Shown one piece after another: positions 34,174 through 41,202 of a stretch of 64,000 nt of DNA. Position numbers and translations under genes: made by a program. The stretch is from Oscillospiraceae bacterium (GTDB lineage: Bacteria; Bacillota; Clostridia; Oscillospirales; Oscillospiraceae). The notes beneath the pieces were generated by a model that saw only the letters and a program-made list of their open reading frames with translations, had not been told where the DNA came from and made no database searches. The stretch spans positions 53,692 to 117,691 of the forward strand of contig WRAB01000005.1 in the NCBI GenBank assembly GCA_009780435.1, in the 5' to 3' direction. Within the stretch, counting starts at the first letter, position 1, and each line of letters starts with the position of its first letter.

Positions 34174-34584
34174 TTATCCTTTATTATGTGGCAGACTGTC
34201 CTGGATTTCGATTAGATACTCGGCGATGCTTCCCGGTCCGAAATCCGGCTCGTCTTTGCCAAAAATGTAACTGACGCCTAACTCATATAGCTTATTGTGT
34301 ATCGCATCTGTAGTGATTGCGGTAATCACAATGATACAGGGAGAGACCTGTAAGTCTTTCGCTGACACGATGTTTTCGATCAACTCAATGCCGTCGCCTT
34401 CCCGCAGACTGATATCCACGATTACGATGGACGGCGCGTCTTTTACGATGATTCGAAAGGCCGCGGTGGCGCCGTCTACAACTTCCAGCATGTGAAAGCT
34501 TGGCAATTTTGCAAAAAAACTTGCAAACTCATCTGCTGTAGGCTGATCATCCTCCACTAGGAGGAGTTTTATTTTCGTACCCAT
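34174..34584 (-). CDS. Stand-alone response-regulator receiver, Spo0A-receiver-like
   Basis: 136 residues, a single receiver domain. The acidic pair is D12-D13 (LLLVEDDQ) and the phospho-acceptor is D57 in IVIVDISLREGDG. The Thr of VITAIT and the Lys of IFGKDEPDFG complete a functional site. No output domain is present, so it resembles Spo0F-type shuttles in layout. The GDGIELI ... DFG region is strikingly like that of the Spo0A-like protein at 37367-38194. ATG 34584 has GAGG upstream. Confidence 0.85.
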   Translation of the reverse strand: MGTKIKLLLVEDDQPTADEFASFFAKLPSFHMLEVVDGATAAFRIIVKDAPSIVIVDISLREGDGIELIENIVSAKDLQVSPCIIVITAITTDAIHNKLYELGVSYIFGKDEPDFGPGSIAEYLIEIQDSLPHNKG

Positions 34585-34694
34585 GTTGTACCTCATTTCC
34601 GAATATTGCGACTGATTTATACTGAATGCGAGGCGTATAAGATCATTTCGTAGATACAGTATACTTCGCTTATTCTGCTAAAAAAGGCGAAGTT

Positions 34695-34752
34695 TGTCGA
34701 AACCAAAAATTTTAAAAAGAGCTTTGACGAATGCGAAAAAAGAGAGTATAGT
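34695..34752 (+). promoter_or_regulatory. Promoter with two Spo0A-box-like sites
   Basis: TTGACG (34724-34729), a 17-base spacer and TATAGT (34747-34752) drive the gene at 34787. TGTCGAA (34695-34701) and TGACGAA (34725-34731) both match the Spo0A core TGNCGAA, and the second overlaps the -35 box. The region also separates the divergent receiver operon. Confidence 0.6.
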
Positions 34753-34786
34753 TATGGAATGAAAGTTGGAAGAGGAGATTTTTGAG

Positions 34787-35260
34787 ATGGCCAGTCAAAA
34801 TCGGGAGTTAAATATCCTATCCATTGGCTTTAATGAACGCGATACGCAGGTGATGCGTGAACACTTCAATGGAGATAACGGAATCTCTCTGGTGGGTACC
34901 GCAACGGGCGGGACGGAGGCCCTCGAACTGTTTCGGCAGCTTGTACCCGATATGGTTGCTGTCAACATTGTGGAGGAGCCTGCTGTCCAAATGAATACTG
35001 TGCAAAGCATCTGCGCCATGACCCATGGGGGTTGCCCGCCGTTCTTTATCGCCGCACACTTGACAGAGGAGACCGATACGCGAAAAGATGCTCACAGCGC
35101 CCAATTGTCCAAAATAGGCTACGCCTTTTACCGCTACGGTGCAGAGCACGATATCCACTCCATCGTGCGCTTTGCCAACCGGATGGCCGGTGCGATTAAA
35201 ACCAAGGACGAGCGGAAAGCCGCAGGGATTCATTGGAAGTGTGACACGGCTACAGAGTGA
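34787..35260 (+). CDS. Degenerate (pseudo-)receiver domain protein
   Basis: 157 residues with receiver-like topology (ELNILSIGFNERD at strand 1, TGGTEALELF at helix 2). The usual phospho-acceptor Asp is Asn60 (PDMVAVNIVEE), and the acidic pair of strand 1 is reduced to N16-E17. The conserved Lys position reads Arg (YAFYRYGAE). It therefore should not be phosphorylated in the normal way. There is no DNA-binding domain. ATG 34787 follows GAGGAG. It sits between the intact receiver and the sensor kinase, suggesting a sequestering or bridging role (inference). Confidence 0.72.
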   Translation: MASQNRELNILSIGFNERDTQVMREHFNGDNGISLVGTATGGTEALELFRQLVPDMVAVNIVEEPAVQMNTVQSICAMTHGGCPPFFIAAHLTEETDTRKDAHSAQLSKIGYAFYRYGAEHDIHSIVRFANRMAGAIKTKDERKAAGIHWKCDTATE

Positions 35261-35281
35261 GGCGTTGTCGCAAAAAGAAAC

Positions 35282-35309
35282 AGTCTGCAATTTTAGCTGC
35301 AGACCTTTT
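35282..35309 (+). terminator. Terminator after the pseudo-receiver gene
   Basis: 7-bp stem GTCTGCA / TGCAGAC with an ATTTTAGC loop, followed by CTTTT. Confidence 0.7.
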
Positions 35310-35550
35310 CGTATGCCTGAATATGAGTTGTTTCAGATCGAGGCGAAGGCGGAAAGTTGCTACGGCGCAAATGGAGTTCCCGCTGTTTTAGATCAAGATT
35401 GATTGCGGGCCGCTATCAGATATTTTAATTTGTTTCAATAGCCCATGAAACGTTGATAACAAAAGAGTTCATGCTCAATTGTTACCTCTGGCATTAAGAT
35501 TGGACACAACAATAGTTTGTGCGAAATTTTAATGAGGAGGTGGCAAAGCA

Positions 35551-35601
35551 ATGGCATGGATTCTTTTTATTTGGAATGGGGTAGTTTCGGCAAGAGGGTA
35601 A
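35551..35601 (+). CDS. 16-residue micro-ORF, possible peptide gene
   Basis: An ATG at 35551 preceded by a near-perfect AGGAGG (ten bases upstream) encodes MAWILFIWNGVVSARG and stops at 35601. A strong terminator begins 25 bases later, so the micro-ORF sits in its own transcription unit, bounded upstream by the terminator at 35282-35309. It lies directly before an AgrC-like sensor kinase. The peptide is hydrophobic with two Trp. Signalling is inferred only from position; a leader peptide is an alternative. Confidence 0.45.
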   Translation: MAWILFIWNGVVSARG

Positions 35602-35625
35602 CGAATCAAGCTACAATACTAACTC

Positions 35626-35654
35626 AAAAAACACCTTTTTGAAAGGTGTTTTTT
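35626..35654 (+). terminator. Strong intrinsic terminator before the sensor kinase gene
   Basis: 13-bp perfect stem AAAAAACACCTTT / AAAGGTGTTTTTT with a three-base loop; the 3' arm ends in six T's. Confidence 0.9.
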
Positions 35655-35733
35655 GCATTCTGTTTCTTTTTGCAGTATACTGACTTTTAAGGGTTTCGGC
35701 CATTCAGAAATAATTATCCGAAGAGGTCAGACT

Positions 35734-37290
35734 ATGAACTCCATTTTTTGGGAGCCAGTCCTAAATAGCATAGATGCCCTGTTTTACTTCTTGTTTTATG
35801 CGGCGCTTTCACAGAAGAAGGTGGTGTATAAAAAAGAGTGGTGGAAACCTGCGCTTTGCATGGTAAGCATAGTTGCATATATGTTTTTTGCGAAAACTTA
35901 CATTATACAGCCATTTCGCCTTCTCCTTATGCTGGCGATTGTGCTGTTGCTCTTCACGCTACTCTTGGAGCACAGAAAAATTGCAAATGTTGCAATTGCC
36001 ATTACTGCAGTTGTTATTACCTACAGCATTATTTATATCACAGCAATAGCAATAAGCGGGATTTTATTTTTCGCACGCAATCTTATCAGCGAAGAAATCA
36101 TTAAATTTTCCACGGATGTAGCTTATTTTGTAAGCGGATTATTTCTCTATCATAAAATCAAAGCGAAAAATATGGCGTCCTTTTTTAATGAAATCGAAAC
36201 AAAAGTTCTAATCTATATTTTGGGTGCAGTTATTCTTGGAATTAATTTATATTTTAATACAGCAGAAACAGTGGAGGAACTCAGCCCAGAGAATTTAATC
36301 ATTTTAATGACGTTTATCGGTATTTCGTTGGCCGTATTGATCGTCATCATATACTTCCTGCGGCGGCATATGGAAAAAATACGTCTGCAAACGGAAAATG
36401 CGACCTTACAGGCAGAAAATAGCGGCCTGAAAACCAGTCAGAAAGAGATTTTTGCCGAAATCCACACGACACAAAAAGTGATCCCATCTGTGCTCCAGAC
36501 GCTAAACGAAGCGCTGGGGAGCATGGGGACGGAGGAGCGCAGGCAGATGATCGAAGCGCATGGCAAAGAAATCGTCCAATTGAACCGGCTCTATTTGGAC
36601 GAGGAGAAGAGCAATCTCATAAAACGCCAGCGGAATATGCGCCTGCCCAAGACGTCTTGGGTGCTGTTGAATCAATACTTTGTAGAGTGCAACGAGAGGG
36701 CGGTCAAACACGGGGTGTATCTGAAGATATTTGTGCATCAAGATGTGGGACATTTAGACGAACTGGGAATCCCGCAGCTGGAGGTCGTCAAAGTGTTTGC
36801 GGATCATATGGACAACGCGTTTAAAGAGATTGCAAAGCTACAAAACAGCAGACAGGGGATGATAAAAGTCCACTTCTCCCGGCGAGGTGGGGTGTATGCA
36901 ATTTGCATCTCAGACAATGCGCCTGCCTTTCCGCCCCCTATTCTGGCGAACTTGGGGCATCGGGGCGTGAGCACCAACGGGACAGGAGACGGGTTTGCCA
37001 ATACATTGAACGCTCTGGCCCTGTTCGGCGCAAGTTTGATCGTGCGGGAGTGTGGGCCGGAAGATCAGTGCCATTACAATAAGCGCATCACCATTCGTTT
37101 CGACGGACAAGGCGTATTTCAAATCGAGAGTTATCGCGCAGAGGCGATCAAAGCCCTTGCCGCAAACAGTTTGGCGGAAATTCAGTACAGAGAGATGTGG
37201 TGTGATAAACCGCCGGAGAAATATACGCATTTAAATGAGGCGGTGGCGGAAATCGGCTGTCGGGATGCGGACAGAACACCCGAAAAATAA
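35734..37290 (+). CDS. AgrC-like GHKL sensor histidine kinase
   Basis: 518 residues. Six to seven membrane helices (about 8-26, 40-54, 60-78, 84-114, 126-140, 158-174, 188-210) are followed by a coiled coil (215-240) and a dimerisation region with the candidate phospho-His H244 (AEIHTTQK). A GHKL ATPase domain comes last. N-box residues are D360-N361 (FADHMDNAFKE), the G1 box is ISDNAP (D394) and the G2-like loop is GTGDGFANTL. This is the layout of HPK10 peptide-sensing kinases, though the motif around H244 is atypical. ATG 35734 has AAGAGG upstream. The gene is AT-richer at its 5' half. Confidence 0.8.
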   Translation: MNSIFWEPVLNSIDALFYFLFYAALSQKKVVYKKEWWKPALCMVSIVAYMFFAKTYIIQPFRLLLMLAIVLLLFTLLLEHRKIANVAIAITAVVITYSIIYITAIAISGILFFARNLISEEIIKFSTDVAYFVSGLFLYHKIKAKNMASFFNEIETKVLIYILGAVILGINLYFNTAETVEELSPENLIILMTFIGISLAVLIVIIYFLRRHMEKIRLQTENATLQAENSGLKTSQKEIFAEIHTTQKVIPSVLQTLNEALGSMGTEERRQMIEAHGKEIVQLNRLYLDEEKSNLIKRQRNMRLPKTSWVLLNQYFVECNERAVKHGVYLKIFVHQDVGHLDELGIPQLEVVKVFADHMDNAFKEIAKLQNSRQGMIKVHFSRRGGVYAICISDNAPAFPPPILANLGHRGVSTNGTGDGFANTLNALALFGASLIVRECGPEDQCHYNKRITIRFDGQGVFQIESYRAEAIKALAANSLAEIQYREMWCDKPPEKYTHLNEAVAEIGCRDADRTPEK

Positions 37291-37319
37291 CAATTGATAC
37301 TACAAATTTACTGCATTCG

Positions 37320-37328
37320 TGATATAAT
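37320..37328 (+). promoter_or_regulatory. Extended -10 promoter of the Spo0A-like gene
   Basis: TGA directly before TATAAT (37323-37328) gives an extended -10 element. No good -35 box was found at the right distance, which is typical of activator-dependent promoters. Confidence 0.5.
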
Positions 37329-37366
37329 AGCGGCACAACATGCAAAACTTGATGGAGGTGGGGCCT

Positions 37367-38194
37367 GTGCAGGAAGAAATGCGGCTGAAGGTACTGCTGG
37401 TTGAGAGCGACAAAGAGATAGAAAATGAGTTCGCCGCCAAAATCAAGGGGAGCGAAGGATTTACCCTCATCAAGAGCGTCACGGGGGAAAAAGAGGCGCT
37501 GGATCTGCTCGCCAATGCCTATCCGGACATTGTGATTACGGAACTCAAACTCTCCCAAGGAGACGGCATCAATTTGATCTGTGAGATGCGGGAGCTGCAG
37601 GAGAGCTTGCCGGTCAAGCCCTATGTTGTGGTGCTCACCAACAATACGTCGGATGCGGTGACCAGGATGCTAAATCACTTTGCGGACTACACGTTCATCA
37701 AGGGCATTGAGGATTTTGGGGCCGATTTGGTTCTGAAGCATTTGAACCGGATGAAAGACTTTTTCAGCACCAAAGCCACCCGCAAGGGCTCTGTTGGGGA
37801 ACTGGTGACAGCGCCGCTGGACAAGCGGCAGCGTCTGCGGAAGCATATTGAACATACCATTGTAAACCGGTTGAGTATCAGTACGAATTTACTTGGCCGG
37901 GACTATATTATCGAAGCGCTTCTCATCGGTGTCGGGACCGAGTTTGAGGGGCGGCAGACGTTACAGCATACCAAAGACGTATACCCTATACTGAAAGCAC
38001 GGTACAAAAACCGTATACCGAATATCAACAGCGCCATTACCGTAGCAATCGCCCACGCCTGGGCCGAGACCGACGAGGACACCTTGCAGGAAGTATATTC
38101 TGCCTATGTGAATCCAGACCGCGGTATGCCGACCAGCGGGGAGTTTTTGAAGTATTTTGTGAAAAAGTTGAAGGACGAGGGTTGGAAGCTGTAG
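37367..38194 (+). CDS. Spo0A-like regulator with Glu at the phospho-acceptor site
   Basis: 275 residues in the Spo0A layout. The receiver (1 to about 130) has LLVESD at strand 1. At the acceptor position it has Glu59 instead of Asp (PDIVITELKLSQGDG). The Thr (VVLTNN) and Lys (TFIKG) are kept. A Spo0A-type C-terminal domain follows (about 155-275): NLLGRDYIIEALLIGVG, a helix-turn-helix with IPNINSAITVAIAHAW, and the final PTSGEFLKYFVKKL. Asp-to-Glu can mimic phosphorylation in some receivers, so constitutive activity is possible. The GTG at 37367 is chosen because GGAGG lies eight bases upstream. Confidence 0.82.
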   Translation: MQEEMRLKVLLVESDKEIENEFAAKIKGSEGFTLIKSVTGEKEALDLLANAYPDIVITELKLSQGDGINLICEMRELQESLPVKPYVVVLTNNTSDAVTRMLNHFADYTFIKGIEDFGADLVLKHLNRMKDFFSTKATRKGSVGELVTAPLDKRQRLRKHIEHTIVNRLSISTNLLGRDYIIEALLIGVGTEFEGRQTLQHTKDVYPILKARYKNRIPNINSAITVAIAHAWAETDEDTLQEVYSAYVNPDRGMPTSGEFLKYFVKKLKDEGWKL

Positions 38195-38247
38195 GGGAGG
38201 TGTCCAATCCGAGCTGTGCCTACACCTCAAATTTCATCCTCCGGCCC

Positions 38248-38276
38248 TTGTCTTTTGTGGCGTGCTGCGCTATACT
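38248..38276 (+). promoter_or_regulatory. Promoter of the lytic transglycosylase gene
   Basis: TTGTCT (38248-38253), a 17-base spacer and TATACT (38271-38276). Confidence 0.6.
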
Positions 38277-38306
38277 GGACGTATCTTTCCATTGGGAGTT
38301 TTGAGG

Positions 38307-38966
38307 ATGCCAAATAAACCAGGTCGATCCGGAAGGCGAATAAAAAGCGACGGTCTTCCCGCATTTTTTATCACTATGATCGCCATGACGCTGATTGCCG
38401 TTATTTTAATTGCAGCCCTTCTCTTTTGGCCCAGTATAGAGCAGCAGGGGGCGGAGTTTTTGAGCCCACTCTTGTATCCCCTGGAGTATGAGGAGCTGAT
38501 TTATAGATACAGTGAACTCCATGAGCTGGATCCTTACTTGGTCATGGGGCTTATCCGGGCGGAGAGCAGCTTTATCTCCGACGCTGTCAGCCCTGTGGGG
38601 GCCAGGGGATTGATGCAGATCATGCCAAACACTGCCGAATGGCTGGCGGAGCGGATGGGGATCAACTTCCACCTGGACGATCTCTTCAACCCGGCCTATA
38701 ACATCCGTATGGGGACGTATTACTTACGGATGCTCTTGCATATGTTCGAGGAACAAGATACGGCCCTGGCCGCCTACAACGCCGGGATGGGCAATGTAGG
38801 CACTTGGCTCCAAGATGAGCGATACAGTGCAGATGGGAGAACACTGCACACCATCCCGTTTTCTGAGACACGACACTATGTGCCCCGGGTGAATCGGTAT
38901 ATGGAGATATACAGAGAACTCTACGGAGAGCCGATTGAGGGCCAATATGAAGAGGTGTCGCCATGA
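38307..38966 (+). CDS. Membrane-anchored SLT-type lytic transglycosylase
   Basis: 219 residues: a basic N-terminus, one membrane helix (about 18-41), then an SLT domain cleaving peptidoglycan glycan strands. The catalytic Glu is in GLIRAESSF, and the fold motifs SPVGARGLMQIMP and LAAYNAGMGNV are present. ATG 38307 begins MPNKPGRSG. Its stop overlaps the prmA start by four bases (ATGA). Confidence 0.92.
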   Translation: MPNKPGRSGRRIKSDGLPAFFITMIAMTLIAVILIAALLFWPSIEQQGAEFLSPLLYPLEYEELIYRYSELHELDPYLVMGLIRAESSFISDAVSPVGARGLMQIMPNTAEWLAERMGINFHLDDLFNPAYNIRMGTYYLRMLLHMFEEQDTALAAYNAGMGNVGTWLQDERYSADGRTLHTIPFSETRHYVPRVNRYMEIYRELYGEPIEGQYEEVSP

Positions 38967-39904
38967 CACAGTGGCTGGAACTGACCATTGATGCCCCGGC
39001 GGGTCAATTGGATCTGATTACTGCCCAATTGGGTGCCCACGGGATTACGGATATCATCATTCAGGACGAGGCGGATTTCTTACAATTTTTAGAGGACCAT
39101 CAAGCCTATTGGGACTACGTGGACGAAGACTTGCGCACCGCAATGGCGGGGATCAGTCGGGTGATTTTTTATCTGGAGGATACGCCGGTGGGGCAGAGGC
39201 AATTGACAGTCTTGCGGGAAGCCCTCTTCTGGTCAATCGCAGTGCGGCAAGTGCAAGAGGAGGATTGGGCCGAGAATTGGAAGCAGTATTTTCGCCCCAT
39301 GCCTGTGGGCGAACGGCTCCTCATCGTTCCCCGGTGGGAGACCGTCGATCCTGGAGACCGGGCACCTCTGTATATTGATCCGGGCCTGCTCTTTGGTACT
39401 GGGTCTCACCCCACCACGAAGCTCTGCCTTGCGGCAATTGAGCGGCTGGTGGAATCCGGGCAGCAGGTGCTGGATTTGGGCGCGGGGAGCGGGATATTAT
39501 CCATCGCCGCTCTGCTATTGGGAGCTGGACACGCTACGGCCTGCGACATTGACCCCAAAGCCCCCGACGTGATCCGAGAGAATGCGGCCCAAAATGATTT
39601 GGACGAACGGCATATCACGCCTCTGGTTGGCGATGTGCTGGCGGAAGGAGCTCTGCGCCGTCGGATCGATCAGGAGCAGTACGATCTGATCCTGGCGAAC
39701 ATTGTGGCTGATGTGATTATCGTCCTCTCAGACGTTGCCGCCCTCTGGCTCGCCCCCGGCGGACACTTCGTCGTCTCCGGCATCATAGATGGCCGGGAGG
39801 GGGAAGTAGAGGCGGCCCTCCGCGCCGGCAGGTTTGTTATCCGGGAGCGGCACGAAGCAGGTGGCTGGCACTGTTTTGTTTGTAAATTAGGAAAAGAATG
39901 TTAA
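38963..39904 (+). CDS. prmA: Ribosomal protein L11 methyltransferase
   Basis: 313-residue SAM-dependent methyltransferase. The substrate-recognition N-terminal domain contains EEDWAENWKQYFRP. The Rossmann methyltransferase domain carries FGTGSHPTTKLCL, DLGAGSGILS and ANIVADVI. It trimethylates L11 lysines. Coupled by overlap to the transglycosylase gene, a chance-looking but tight arrangement. Confidence 0.96.
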   Translation: MTQWLELTIDAPAGQLDLITAQLGAHGITDIIIQDEADFLQFLEDHQAYWDYVDEDLRTAMAGISRVIFYLEDTPVGQRQLTVLREALFWSIAVRQVQEEDWAENWKQYFRPMPVGERLLIVPRWETVDPGDRAPLYIDPGLLFGTGSHPTTKLCLAAIERLVESGQQVLDLGAGSGILSIAALLLGAGHATACDIDPKAPDVIRENAAQNDLDERHITPLVGDVLAEGALRRRIDQEQYDLILANIVADVIIVLSDVAALWLAPGGHFVVSGIIDGREGEVEAALRAGRFVIRERHEAGGWHCFVCKLGKEC

Positions 39905-39918
39905 TCTGCGCTTCTTTC

Positions 39919-39947
39919 TTGACGAATTTTGTTGGTTGCGGTACAAT
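39919..39947 (+). promoter_or_regulatory. Promoter of the zinc-ribbon/Ig-like gene
   Basis: TTGACG (39919-39924), a 17-base spacer and TACAAT (39942-39947). TGACGAA at 39920-39926 again matches the Spo0A core. Two leader hairpins follow (GCCGTTT/AAACGGC type, and CGCGCC-TTTT-GGCGCG). Confidence 0.6.
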
Positions 39948-40044
39948 GTAGTGTAAATTATAAGTTTCGCTCAAGATAAATCTGGCTGTGCCGTTTGCCG
40001 GAAAAACGGCAGTCGCGCCTTTTGGCGCGGGACGAGGGAGCGTT

Positions 40045-40683
40045 ATGTCCATTGTTCCCAGAGTAAAATGCAACCGATGTGACAGGAGTTTTTCTGCGCT
40101 CAAAAATCAGTGTCCCTATTGCGGTGCGCCCAGAGCTCGTGTTGGCAAGATGCTTGCCAACGTCTCGGCCCCCGCGGCGGGGTTGATGATTCGCGGCCTT
40201 CTTTTGTTGGCCATTTTGATCACGGTCATCAGCATGGTCACCTTAGACTTAAGCGGCGATCCGGTAGACCGTCCCCCGGCTGGCGGCGGGACGATCAATG
40301 AGACCAATGGGCCGGAGGAGCCAAACGGCGAAAACGGTGAAGAGAACCCGGATCCCACGCCGCCCCCCGAGGATCAGCCCCCGACACCAGAGCCACCGGC
40401 ACAAGCCGTGACCTCTGTGGAGATTGACTGGCGCTTTCGGGCCAATAATGTCAACGAGATGACCATTCACATCGGCGATATCTTGGACGTGTGGGTCAAC
40501 GTGTTTCCCGTTGACGCCGATGTAGATGTCCATTGGGAAACGGCAAACGTCACAGTAGCTGGGATCACCGTCAACCCCGAAAACCATAGGGAAATCCAAC
40601 TGGAGGCCAGAGGCACTGGTCAGACCATGGTCACAGTCACGGCGGGTGGACAATCCGCCGAGTTGATCGTCCGGGTTCGATAG
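40045..40683 (+). CDS. Zinc-ribbon membrane protein with extracellular Ig-like domain
   Basis: 212 residues: an N-terminal zinc ribbon (CNRCDRSF ... CPYCGAP), one transmembrane helix (about 47-68), a Pro/Glu/Asn-rich linker (about 75-115), and a C-terminal bacterial Ig-like (Big_2-type) domain with VTVTAGGQSAELIVRVR. The cytoplasmic ribbon and outside beta-sandwich suggest a surface-linking or sensing role; no enzyme motif is present. ATG 40045 follows GAGGGA. Confidence 0.75.
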   Translation: MSIVPRVKCNRCDRSFSALKNQCPYCGAPRARVGKMLANVSAPAAGLMIRGLLLLAILITVISMVTLDLSGDPVDRPPAGGGTINETNGPEEPNGENGEENPDPTPPPEDQPPTPEPPAQAVTSVEIDWRFRANNVNEMTIHIGDILDVWVNVFPVDADVDVHWETANVTVAGITVNPENHREIQLEARGTGQTMVTVTAGGQSAELIVRVR

Positions 40684-40693
40684 GGAAAAAGTA

Positions 40694-40722
40694 TTGACAA
40701 CCTCCCCGCATTGGGGTACAAT
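40694..40722 (+). promoter_or_regulatory. Promoter of tRNA-Val(GAC)
   Basis: TTGACA (40694-40699), a 17-base spacer and TACAAT (40717-40722), 15 bases before the tRNA. Confidence 0.85.
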
Positions 40723-40737
40723 ACTCTTTGCCTGTGG

Positions 40738-40813
40738 GGACGATTAGCTCAGCTGGTAGAGCATCCGCTTGACGTGCGGGAGGTCAGCAGTTCAAGTCTG
40801 TTATCGTCCACCA
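40738..40813 (+). tRNA. tRNA-Val (GAC)
   Basis: Acceptor GGACGAT/ATCGTCC, anticodon loop TTGACGT in stem TCCGC/GCGGG, T arm CAGCAGTTCAAGTCTGTT with a G-U pair, encoded CCA. Confidence 0.93.
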
Positions 40814-40828
40814 AACGACCCAAAGACG

Positions 40829-40857
40829 AACCGTTACTGTTTTGGTAGCGGTTTTTC
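40829..40857 (+). terminator. Terminator after tRNA-Val(GAC)
   Basis: Stem AACCGTTAC / GTAGCGGTT with T5. The sequence is nearly identical to the terminator at 15958-15986, including the 15 bases on its 5' side. Confidence 0.85.
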
Positions 40858-40919
40858 TGTTTTGTGGATGAGTGGTTGACAAACGGGGAAAGGGCGTATG
40901 CCCGCCCGCCTTACGAAGC

Positions 40920-40960
40920 AATCCGAACTTCGCCTCATGGAGATGAAGTTCGGATTTTTT
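40920..40960 (+). terminator. Second hairpin terminator in the tRNA-Val flank
   Basis: 12-bp stem AATCCGAACTTC / GAAGTTCGGATT followed by T's; the same AATCCGAAC core as the repeat at 17545-17588. Confidence 0.7.
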
Positions 40961-41017
40961 GTTTTGTATTGGGCGCCCAGTATGTTCAGCGAATATCGGT
41001 GTCCGTGGCAATACGCC

Positions 41018-41188
41018 CTACGAATCGCTCTTTTTCCCTTTTCGCCGCTTGACACTCTCTGTCAAGAGATACTCAATCTGCCCGTTGAGAGAGCGGAAGT
41101 CGTCTTTCGCCCAGGCGCTTAGTTCCTGAAACAGTTTATCTGAGATACGGAGGGGTACCTGTTTCTTTTTTTCGTCTGCCTTTTCCAT
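41018..41188 (-). CDS. Ribbon-helix-helix (Arc-like) small protein
   Basis: 56 residues starting MEKADEKKKQVPLRISDKLF and continuing AWAKDDFRSLNGQIEYLLTE, then a basic tail. The beta strand QVPLRIS and the helix with FRSLNGQIEYLL are the hallmarks of Arc/MetJ-type DNA-binding dimers; close relatives are sometimes misannotated as PTS subunits. GGAG lies five bases before the ATG. It follows the SPFH gene by 14 bases on the same strand, so it is the second gene of that operon and a likely autoregulator. Confidence 0.85.
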   Translation of the reverse strand: MEKADEKKKQVPLRISDKLFQELSAWAKDDFRSLNGQIEYLLTESVKRRKGKKSDS

Positions 41189-41202
41189 AGGCACTCCATT
41201 TC

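Noticed and set aside
35139..35402. 87-codon plus-strand frame across the end of the pseudo-receiver gene
   Set aside because: It overlaps the coding sequence in another frame and runs through a terminator hairpin; no ribosome site.
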